A DNA stretch of 12,661 nucleotides from Actinomycetes bacterium. GTDB lineage: Bacteria > Actinomycetota > Actinomycetes > Actinomycetales > Cellulomonadaceae. The notes beneath the pieces were generated by a model. It did not search any database. It was not told the origin of the DNA and saw only the letters and a program-made list of their open reading frames with translations. Made by a program: the position numbers and the translations under genes. Location: NCBI GenBank assembly GCA_023462275.1, contig JAEWYD010000074.1, positions 1 to 12,661 of the forward strand. Direction: 5' to 3'. Positions 6,893 through 11,897 of this stretch are shown in pieces (the first letter of the stretch is position 1; each line of letters begins with the position of its first letter).

Positions 6893-8080
6893 TCAGACCT
6901 GGGCCGGGACCCGGCCGAGGACCTCGGCCCGGTAGTTCTCGATGATCGAGAGGAAGACGTTCGGGCTGGCCTGCCCGAGACCGCACTTGGACGCGACGCG
7001 CATGGTGCCCGCGAGCTTGATGAGGTCGTCCAGGTGCGCGGGCGTCAGCTCGCCCCGGCGCATCTGCTGGATGCCTTCGAGGAGCTTGACGTTGCCCACG
7101 CGGCACGGCGTGCACTGGCCGCACGACTCGTTCACGAAGAAGCCCTGCAGGTTCTCGGCGACCTCGAGCAGGTCGCGGTACGGCCCGATGACGATGACTG
7201 CGCCGCCCGTGGAGACGTCCTCGTAGCTGATGGCCCGGCCGAAGTCGGCCGCCGGAACGCAGACGCCCGCCGCGCCGCCGACGATCGCCGCCTTGGCGTC
7301 CTCGGCGCCGGCCGCCTCGAGCACCTCGGCGATGCTGACTCCCAGGGGGAACTCGTAGGTCCCGGGACGCGCGACGTCGCCCGAGACGCTGAGCAGCTTG
7401 GGTCCGGTCGAGCCGTCCGTGCCGATGTGCGCGAACCACTCCGGGCCGCGGGCGAGGATGGCCGCCGCCCAGGCGAAGGTCTCGACGTTGTTGACCACGG
7501 TCGGCCGGCCGTGCAGCCCCTTGACCACGGGGAACGGCGGGCGGTTGCGCGGCTCGCCCCGGCGACCCTCGAGCGACTCGATGAGGGCCGTCTCCTCGCC
7601 GCAGACGTAGGCGCCGGAGCCGAGGTGGATCGTGACGTCGAAGGCGACGTCACACCCGAGCACCGCGTCGCCGAGGAGCCCGTCGGCCCGCCGTCGGGCG
7701 AGGCAGCCCTCGAGCCCCTCGAGCAGGTACACGTACTCGGCCCGGAGGTAGAGGATGCCCGCGGTCGCGCCGATGGCGTAGCCGGCGATCGTCATGCCCT
7801 CGACGACGAGGTCGGCCAGCTCGTCCAGGAGCACGCGGTCCTTGAACGTGCCGGGCTCGCCCTCGTCGGCGTTGCAGACGACGTACCGGCGGCCGTCGGA
7901 CGAGGGTGCCCCGGCGGCCAGCTCCCACTTGAGCCCGGTGGGGAACCCCGCCCCGCCCCTGCCCTTGATGCCGGAGGTCTTCATCGCGGCGACGACCTCG
8001 GCGGGCGTGCGGTCGAGTGCCGCACGCAGCCCCGCCCCGGTCTCGATCCCCGCCAGCGTCATCGGTGTACGGACGCTCAT
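6893..8080 (-). CDS. hydB: [FeFe] hydrogenase subunit HydB, NuoF-like NADH/FMN flavoprotein
   Basis: A 395-residue protein of the 51-kDa/NuoF family, the NAD(H) entry point of the hydrogenase. The Gly-rich NADH loop GRGGAGFPTGLKW is at 40-52, the FMN site CNADEGEPGTFKDR at 69-82, and GSGAYVCGEETALIESLEGRRGEPR at about 154-178. The N3-type [4Fe-4S] cysteines are C320, C323, C326 and C366 (SCGQCTPCR ... KCGLGQ). Only the NuoF core is present: there is no N-terminal [2Fe-2S] thioredoxin-like domain and no C-terminal pair of [4Fe-4S] clusters, both found in the larger bifurcating HydB proteins of about 600 residues. ATG 8080 has GAGGGAG about 8 nt upstream. The frame stays open to 8254, but that extension has no family resemblance and crosses the promoter region. 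First gene of the hydB-hydA-hydC operon. Confidence 0.93.
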   Translation of the reverse strand: MSVRTPMTLAGIETGAGLRAALDRTPAEVVAAMKTSGIKGRGGAGFPTGLKWELAAGAPSSDGRRYVVCNADEGEPGTFKDRVLLDELADLVVEGMTIAGYAIGATAGILYLRAEYVYLLEGLEGCLARRRADGLLGDAVLGCDVAFDVTIHLGSGAYVCGEETALIESLEGRRGEPRNRPPFPVVKGLHGRPTVVNNVETFAWAAAILARGPEWFAHIGTDGSTGPKLLSVSGDVARPGTYEFPLGVSIAEVLEAAGAEDAKAAIVGGAAGVCVPAADFGRAISYEDVSTGGAVIVIGPYRDLLEVAENLQGFFVNESCGQCTPCRVGNVKLLEGIQQMRRGELTPAHLDDLIKLAGTMRVASKCGLGQASPNVFLSIIENYRAEVLGRVPAQV

Positions 8081-8129
8081 GGGCCACGCTCCCTCGCGGT
8101 AGCAGGAGAGGTGCAGCGCGTCGTGCGTC

Positions 8130-8144
8130 GGCAGCGACGCTGCC
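8130..8144. promoter_or_regulatory. 15-bp palindrome in the hydrogenase leader
   Basis: GGCAGCG-A-CGCTGCC is a perfect 7-1-7 inverted repeat, 50-64 nt upstream of the hydB start. One base between the arms is too short for an RNA hairpin loop without opening the stem, so a protein operator is more likely. It would lie at the start site of a transcript from a -10-like TACGGT (minus strand, 8153-8148). Confidence 0.4.
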
Positions 8145-8186
8145 TCGACCGTAGGGGCCTTACCACAGGGTCCGCGCGGGTCTTTC

Positions 8187-8200
8187 GGGTCCGATGTCCC
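8187..8200 (-). promoter_or_regulatory. DosR/DevR-like box in the hydrogenase control region
   Basis: Read on the minus strand, GGGACATCGGACCC resembles the DosR (DevR) consensus GGGACTWWAGTCCC. The match extends into the following GAA, giving about 14 of 20 positions of the longer mycobacterial consensus. DosR-type response regulators control hypoxia genes in actinobacteria. It is only a pattern match and the centre deviates. Confidence 0.3.
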
Positions 8201-8206
8201 ACAGCG

Positions 8207-8226
8207 GATGTGACCTACATCACATC
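8207..8226. promoter_or_regulatory. CRP/FNR-family binding site upstream of hydB
   Basis: GATGTGACCTACATCACATC has perfect 7-bp arms (GATGTGA / TCACATC) around six bases, and contains TGTGA-N6-TCACA at 8209-8224. On the minus strand its core differs from the E. coli CRP consensus TGTGATCTAGATCACA at only two bases. Actinobacterial Crp/GlxR-type proteins use the same motif. Rex (NADH/NAD+ sensor) sites share the TGTGA-N6-TCACA core, but the flanks here fit CRP better. It is centred 137 nt before the hydB start, in the 154-nt gap, 9 nt past the stop of the neighbouring gene. Confidence 0.7.
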
Positions 8227-8234
8227 TGTACCCG

Positions 8235-8912
8235 TCAGGCGGCCTTCGGGCCAACGGATGTGGGCGGCGGCCGACCGGCGGGCGGAACGCTCGGAGCGCC
8301 GATGCACAGGTGGAGTCCGCTCCGGACGCCCACGTCGAGACGCCCGTCCTGTCTCACATCCACGGTGATCGTGGCGCCCCAGGAGTCACCGGCGCTGAAC
8401 AGCTCCCACTCGCTGGGTGACCACGCCCGGCCCACGGTGAACCCGTAGCCGCGGACGGCCGCCGCCAGGTCGCGCCGGAGACGAGCCCGGTCGGCGTCGG
8501 CCGGCAGGACGAGGCCGAGCCCGACCCGGCCGGTCTCCCACAGCCGGACGGCGTGCCCGTCGACGACCTGCTCGTGGCGGTAGACCGGCTCGTCATCGAA
8601 CGTGGCCGGCAGCTCGGCCGCCGCCCACCGAGCGGCGTCCGCGTACTGCGTGGCGCCCTCGTCGGCCGTGGCGCCCGCTCGGACGAGCGCGGTGCGCACA
8701 GCCTCCGCCGCCCCGACGTAGGTCGGCATGACCTCGTCGAGCATGGGCCGATCGCGAAGCTCGTCGTCGGTGAAGGTGGGTGAGCCGTTGATCATGACGT
8801 CTTCGATGTGCTCGAGGCAGCTCGTCACACCCATCACCGCGCCGACGACCACCAGGAGGCCGACGACCCAGCCCCAGGCGATGCCGCCGCCGTCCGCGTC
8901 CTCCGCCACCAT
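8235..8912 (-). CDS. membrane-anchored or lipoprotein of unknown function
   Basis: A 225-residue protein I do not recognise. One hydrophobic segment spans about residues 11-29 (IAWGWVVGLLVVVGAVMGV) and is followed by V-T-S-C32, which fits a lipobox. The N-region before it is acidic (MVAEDADGGG) and has no lysine or arginine, unusual for a lipoprotein signal, so a plain N-terminal membrane anchor is the alternative. The rest is a soluble mixed helix/strand domain, including VRLWETGRVGLGLVLPADAD and a GYGF...WSPSEWELFSAGDSWGATITV stretch, and the C-terminus is proline-rich. This pattern is common in small actinobacterial cell-surface proteins. ATG 8912 has GAGGGGG five nt upstream. It lies between the HTH regulator's terminator and the hydrogenase control region on the same strand. 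Any link to the hydrogenase is unproven. Confidence 0.7.
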   Translation of the reverse strand: MVAEDADGGGIAWGWVVGLLVVVGAVMGVTSCLEHIEDVMINGSPTFTDDELRDRPMLDEVMPTYVGAAEAVRTALVRAGATADEGATQYADAARWAAAELPATFDDEPVYRHEQVVDGHAVRLWETGRVGLGLVLPADADRARLRRDLAAAVRGYGFTVGRAWSPSEWELFSAGDSWGATITVDVRQDGRLDVGVRSGLHLCIGAPSVPPAGRPPPTSVGPKAA

Positions 8913-8971
8913 CGAGCCCCCTCGCGCCCGCGACCGTCGCGGCCCCGGCAAGTCTGGCGGACCGGGCGCCG

Positions 8972-8997
8972 CGCGACCTGGGTTTCCACAGGTCGCG
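8972..8997 (-). terminator. hairpin terminator of the HTH regulator gene
   Basis: CGCGACCTG (8972-8980) and CAGGTCGCG (8989-8997) form a perfect 9-bp stem with an 8-nt loop, directly after the regulator's stop codon (TGA at 9000-8998 on the minus strand). It has no T-tract, as is usual at this GC content. Its position makes it the likely end of the regulator transcript. Confidence 0.6.
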
Positions 8998-9525
8998 TCA
9001 GGCGCGGCGGGCGGCGTCCTCGTGCACCGCGATGAAGAGCGAGTACGGCGAGCCGTCGGGCTCGGGCGGCCGGTCGGCGAACTCCTGCAGCAGGGCGCTG
9101 AGCCGCCGGCCGAGCTCGGCGCGACCCTCCGCCCCGAGGCGCACGCCGAGGCGGGCGATGTCGACGCTCGCCGGGTCCGCCTCCCCCAGCTCCTCGAGGA
9201 ACGTCTCGACGAGCACGTGGTTGACCGCGGGTCCCGCCTCGGTGCGCCACGTCTTGCGCGTGGCGACGTACGGGACCTCGCGCGCCCCACGGGCTCCCCG
9301 TCGTTCCGGTTGCGCCTCGAGGAATCCCCGCTCGGCGAGCGTGCGCACGTGGTGGTACGTCGTGCCCGGGTCCCGGCGCAGCCGCGCGGCGATCTCGCGG
9401 TTCGTGAGCGCCTCGTCGAGGCAGAGCCGCAGGATGCGCCACCGGACGACGGAGGCGAGGGCGCGCGCGTCGGCATCCACCTCGCGCTCGCGCTCGGCTG
9501 CGGCGCTCGCGCCCTCGTCGGCCAT
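8998..9525 (-). CDS. ArsR-like winged-helix transcriptional regulator
   Basis: A 175-residue regulator with an ArsR/HTH_20-like winged helix at about residues 20-75. WRILRLCLDEALTNREIAARL forms helices 1-3 of the motif, and DPGTTYHHVRTLAERGFLE is the recognition helix and start of the wing. The C-terminal 100 residues are helical, without the metal-binding cysteine pair of classic ArsR proteins; the single cysteine is in the HTH. A small-molecule or stress signal is therefore more likely than a metal. It is divergent from the MFS exporter at 9577, sharing a 51-nt gap with a 24-bp inverted repeat that overlaps both promoters. It is thus the inferred autoregulated repressor of the exporter. ATG 9525 is six nt after a -10 TATGAT and has no ribosome-binding site, so a leaderless transcript is inferred. 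Confidence 0.82.
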   Translation of the reverse strand: MADEGASAAAEREREVDADARALASVVRWRILRLCLDEALTNREIAARLRRDPGTTYHHVRTLAERGFLEAQPERRGARGAREVPYVATRKTWRTEAGPAVNHVLVETFLEELGEADPASVDIARLGVRLGAEGRAELGRRLSALLQEFADRPPEPDGSPYSLFIAVHEDAARRA

Positions 9526-9531
9526 GTCGCC

Positions 9532-9537
9532 ATCATA
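9532..9537 (-). promoter_or_regulatory. -10 element of the HTH regulator
   Basis: Minus-strand TATGAT (9537-9532) differs from TATAAT at one base and ends six nt before ATG 9525, placing the transcript start at the start codon. The adjacent palindrome half-site begins in the last base of this hexamer, so bound repressor would cover it. Confidence 0.55.
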
Positions 9538-9560
9538 CTGATTGACTTCTCCAAATCAGT
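9537..9560. promoter_or_regulatory. 24-bp inverted repeat, operator of the divergent regulator/exporter pair
   Basis: ACTGATT (9537-9543) and AATCAGT (9554-9560) are perfect 7-nt inverted half-sites separated by 10 nt, in an AT-rich island of otherwise GC-rich DNA. The repeat covers the exporter -35 (9542-9547) and abuts the regulator -10. Binding by the ArsR-like protein would block both promoters. Confidence 0.6.
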
Positions 9561-9570
9561 GCGCCATGCT
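9542..9570 (+). promoter_or_regulatory. promoter of the MFS exporter
   Basis: TTGACT (9542-9547), 17-nt spacer, then CATGCT (9565-9570), then six nt to GTG 9577. The -10 hexamer is identical to that of the ABC cassette promoter at 1003-1008. The spacing again implies a leaderless transcript. Confidence 0.55.
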
Positions 9571-9576
9571 CACCGC

Positions 9577-10962
9577 GTGAACGACACGTCCCCCGCAGCG
9601 GCCGAGCCAGGCACCCCCGGGCCAGGCACCGCAGGGCCAGGAACCGCGGCCCGGCGCGCCCGACGCCAGTCGCTCGCGTTCCACCGGAACTTCCGGCAGC
9701 TCTGGATCGGTGACGCGCTCGGCCAGTTCGGCGCCCAGCTGGCCCTGCTCGCCCTGCCGATCTTCGCCGTCGCGCACCTGGACGCCAGCGAGGCCCAGAT
9801 GGGCTACCTCACGGCGTCAGAGACCGCGGCCTTCTTCGTCATCGGCCTCCCGGCCGGCGCGTGGGTGGACCGGATGCGCAAGCGCCGGACGCTCGTCGTC
9901 GCGGACCTCGTCCGGGCCGCCGTGCTGGCAGTGGTCGTCGTCGCGGGCGTGACCGGGCACGGGTCGATGGCGCTGCTCTACGCGGCCGGGGCCGTCATGA
10001 GCTGCGCGACCGTCTTCTTCGACGTGGCGCACCAGAGCTACGTGCCCGGCCTCGTCGGGCTCGAGCACATCGTCGAGGGCAACTCCAAGCTCCAGGCCAC
10101 GCAGTCCGTCGCGGCCGTGGCCGCCCCGGCCGTGGGCGGGGCCCTCCTGCGCGTGATCAGCGCACCGGCCCTCATCGGCGCCACCGTCGCCACCTACCTC
10201 GGCTCGGCCTTCTTCGTCGGGCGCATCCGGCACGTCGAGGAGCTGCCCGCGCGCGAGGGCCGCCGGCCGCTGCGCGCCGAGATCGCGGAAGGCCTGGCCT
10301 TCGTCGTCCGGCAGCCGCTGCTGCGGCGCATCGTCGCGTGCACGGCGATCGGCAACTTCGCCGGCGGCGTCACCGGCGCGCTCATGGTGATCTACGCGCT
10401 GCGCACCCTGGGGCTCGACACCGCCACGCTCGGCGTCGTGTACTCCGTCTCCTCGGTGGGCGGGGTGCTGGGCGCGATCCTCGCCGACCGGGTCGCGCGC
10501 TGGGTGGGCGAGGGCCGCGCCGTCGCGCTCTCCGCCGTGGCCTGGGTCCCCGCGATGGCCCTCACGCCGCTCGCCGAGCCGCTCGCCCACGCCGGCGTGC
10601 CTGCGGCGGCGACGCTCATCGCGGGCGGCGGCGTCGCGACGTTCCTCGTCGTCGTCTACAACGTGGCGCAGGTCAGCTTCCGCCAGCGGCTCTGCCCGCC
10701 CGTGCTGCTCGGCCGCATGAACGCCTCGGTCCGGTTCATCGTCTGGGGCATCATGCCGTTCGGCGGCCTGCTCGGCGGGTTCCTCGGCACCCACCTGGGG
10801 GTCACGCCCACCCTCTGGGTCGCGGTCGCGGTCTCGGCGCTCAGCGCGCTGCCCGTCGTCCTCTCCCCGCTCGTGCGGATGCGGGACCTCCCCGGTCCGC
10901 ACACGGCTCCCGAGGCCCCCGGAACCGCCGTCGACGCCGCGCCGGCGAGCACGGACGCGTAG
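9577..10962 (+). CDS. MFS transporter (MFS_3 / EntS-like exporter)
   Basis: A 461-residue major facilitator protein. After an extended N-terminus (about residues 1-32, rich in Pro, Gly and Thr then Arg) comes FRQLWIGDALGQFGAQLALLALPIF, the typical first helix of the MFS_3/enterobactin-exporter and macrolide-efflux group. The loop 2-3 signature appears as GLPAGAWVDRMRKRR. Helix 5 contains QATQSVAAVAAPAVGGAL, matching the conserved N-S-x-L-x(3)-Q-S region of this group. About 10-12 hydrophobic segments are visible. The central loop (VEELPAREGRRPLRAEI) is followed by the duplicated second half, and the C-tail is Pro/Ala-rich and polar. GTG 9577 is chosen from the promoter position and lack of a ribosome-binding site; GTG 9559 lies inside the operator. 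It is probably an efflux pump for a toxic compound or siderophore, repressed by the divergent HTH protein. Confidence 0.85.
   Translation: MNDTSPAAAEPGTPGPGTAGPGTAARRARRQSLAFHRNFRQLWIGDALGQFGAQLALLALPIFAVAHLDASEAQMGYLTASETAAFFVIGLPAGAWVDRMRKRRTLVVADLVRAAVLAVVVVAGVTGHGSMALLYAAGAVMSCATVFFDVAHQSYVPGLVGLEHIVEGNSKLQATQSVAAVAAPAVGGALLRVISAPALIGATVATYLGSAFFVGRIRHVEELPAREGRRPLRAEIAEGLAFVVRQPLLRRIVACTAIGNFAGGVTGALMVIYALRTLGLDTATLGVVYSVSSVGGVLGAILADRVARWVGEGRAVALSAVAWVPAMALTPLAEPLAHAGVPAAATLIAGGGVATFLVVVYNVAQVSFRQRLCPPVLLGRMNASVRFIVWGIMPFGGLLGGFLGTHLGVTPTLWVAVAVSALSALPVVLSPLVRMRDLPGPHTAPEAPGTAVDAAPASTDA
9604..9648 (+). repeat. three tandem 15-bp units in the exporter N-terminus
   Basis: Three in-frame copies of a 15-bp unit (GGGCCAGGCACCGCA-like) lie end to end at 9604-9618, 9619-9633 and 9634-9648, with a few base changes between copies. 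They encode PGT-containing pentapeptides (EPGTP, GPGTA, GPGTA) in the non-conserved N-terminal extension. The unit is a multiple of three, so copy number could vary without a frameshift. Confidence 0.75.
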
Positions 10963-10968
10963 CGGGCC

Positions 10969-11766
10969 TCAGAGGTCGTACGCGACGACCACCGGGGCGT
11001 GGTCGCTGAACCGCGCGTCGTACGTCGCCGCACGGTCCACCCGCGCGGTCACCGCGACCTCGGCGAGGGCCGGCGTCGCCACCTGGTAGTCGATGCGCCA
11101 GCCGGCGTCGTTGTCGAAGGCTTTGCCCCGCCAGGACCACCACGTGTAGGGCCCGGGCCCCTCGCCGCCGAGGCGCCGGCCCAGGTCGACCCAGCCCAGC
11201 TCGCCGAACCACCGGTCCAGGTACGCCCGCTCCTGCGGCAGGCAGCCGGCCGACCGCAGGTTCCCCTTCCAGTTCTTCAGGTCCACGTCGCGGTGCGTCG
11301 TGTTCACGTCCCCGCCGACGACGGCGCGCACCCCGCGCGCACCCAGCTCGGCGAGCCGCGCGGTCACCAGGTCCAGGAACGCGTACTTCTCCGCCATCGA
11401 GGGCGTGTCGACGGTGCCCGAGTGGACGTACACGGACACCACGGTGAGGGTGCCGCCGTCGGGCAGCTCGAGGTCCGCCTCCACCCAGCGCCCGGTGTTC
11501 GTCGGCACGCCGTGGTCGAGGCCCACCCGCACGGCGCGCATCGGCAGGCGGCTCGCGATCGCCACGCCGGCCCGGCCCTTCGCCGCCGCCTCCGCGTGCG
11601 CCAGGTCCCACTCGGCCGGGTCGAGGTGGTCGCGCAGGTGCTCCTCGCCGGCGCGCGTCTCCTGGAGCAGCAGCACGTCGGGCCGGCAGCCGGCGAGCCA
11701 GTCCCCCATCCCGCGGCGGAACGCCGCACGGATGCCGTTGACGTTGACGGTGGCGATCGTGAGCAC
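10969..11766 (-). CDS. xth: exodeoxyribonuclease III (AP endonuclease family 1)
   Basis: A 265-residue DNA repair enzyme that cleaves at abasic sites and degrades 3' ends, of the EEP/ExoIII superfamily. Signatures with positions counted from GTG 11766: VNVNGIR (about 7-13), the metal-binding glutamate in LLLQET (36), the catalytic tyrosine in VSVYVHSG (113), GGDVN (151-155), a WRIDYQ segment (about 223-228), and the C-terminal SDHAPV (254-259). All key residues are present and the length is normal. GTG 11766 gives the family-typical N-terminus (LTIATVNVNGIR) and lies six nt after a -10-like TTGAAT; ATG 11784 would add six residues and is the alternative. The gene is convergent with the exporter, only six nt apart, and divergent from the quinone reductase. 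Confidence 0.9.
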   Translation of the reverse strand: MLTIATVNVNGIRAAFRRGMGDWLAGCRPDVLLLQETRAGEEHLRDHLDPAEWDLAHAEAAAKGRAGVAIASRLPMRAVRVGLDHGVPTNTGRWVEADLELPDGGTLTVVSVYVHSGTVDTPSMAEKYAFLDLVTARLAELGARGVRAVVGGDVNTTHRDVDLKNWKGNLRSAGCLPQERAYLDRWFGELGWVDLGRRLGGEGPGPYTWWSWRGKAFDNDAGWRIDYQVATPALAEVAVTARVDRAATYDARFSDHAPVVVAYDL

Positions 11767-11772
11767 CGGGCG

Positions 11773-11778
11773 ATTCAA
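11773..11778 (-). promoter_or_regulatory. candidate -10 element of xth
   Basis: Minus-strand TTGAAT (11778-11773) ends six nt before GTG 11766, the same arrangement as at the other candidate leaderless genes here. It would lie inside the coding region if ATG 11784 were the true start. No good -35 is visible. Confidence 0.3.
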
Positions 11779-11805
11779 CCCCATCCCGCCGCACCCGCCG
11801 GACGA

Positions 11806-11844
11806 CGCCGGCCGCCGGGCGGGAAGGTCCCGGCACGGCCGGCG
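11806..11844. repeat. long imperfect inverted repeat between divergent xth and quinone reductase genes
   Basis: CGCCGGCCG (11806-11814) pairs with CGGCCGGCG (11836-11844). The inner CCGGG (11815-11819) pairs with CCCGG (11829-11833), leaving a 2-nt bulge and a 9-nt loop: 14 paired positions in all. Both flanking genes point away from it, so it is not a terminator for either; a shared operator or a chance GC-rich dyad remain possible. Confidence 0.45.
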
Positions 11845-11897
11845 GTTGACGCTGTGAGGCTCCAGGCCGGGGCCGCCACCCGTCGAGAGGAAACGCC

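Noticed and set aside
4995..6935. A 646-codon + frame antisense to hydA
   Set aside because: Its Val/Leu/Arg/Asp/His composition is typical of antisense frames in GC-rich genes, and it has no recognisable motif, whereas the opposite strand encodes clear hydrogenase motifs.
6882..7439. An N-terminal extension of hydA by about 186 codons inside hydB
   Set aside because: The added residues are a low-complexity Arg/Gly shadow of hydB, while GTG 6881 has a strong ribosome-binding site and begins just before the [2Fe-2S] domain.
8081..8254. An N-terminal extension of HydB to 8254
   Set aside because: It would pass through the CRP-type box and the presumed promoter, resembles no NuoF N-terminal domain, and ATG 8080 has a proper ribosome-binding site.
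8913..9554. An extension of the anchored-protein frame through the HTH regulator gene
   Set aside because: The added part is a shadow of the regulator in another frame (Ser/Arg/Pro-rich). It crosses the regulator's terminator hairpin, and ATG 8912 has a good ribosome-binding site.
8728..9576. A + frame running into the MFS exporter from 849 nt upstream
   Set aside because: It is antisense to two better-supported minus-strand genes and crosses the operator. The family N-terminus begins only after 9577.
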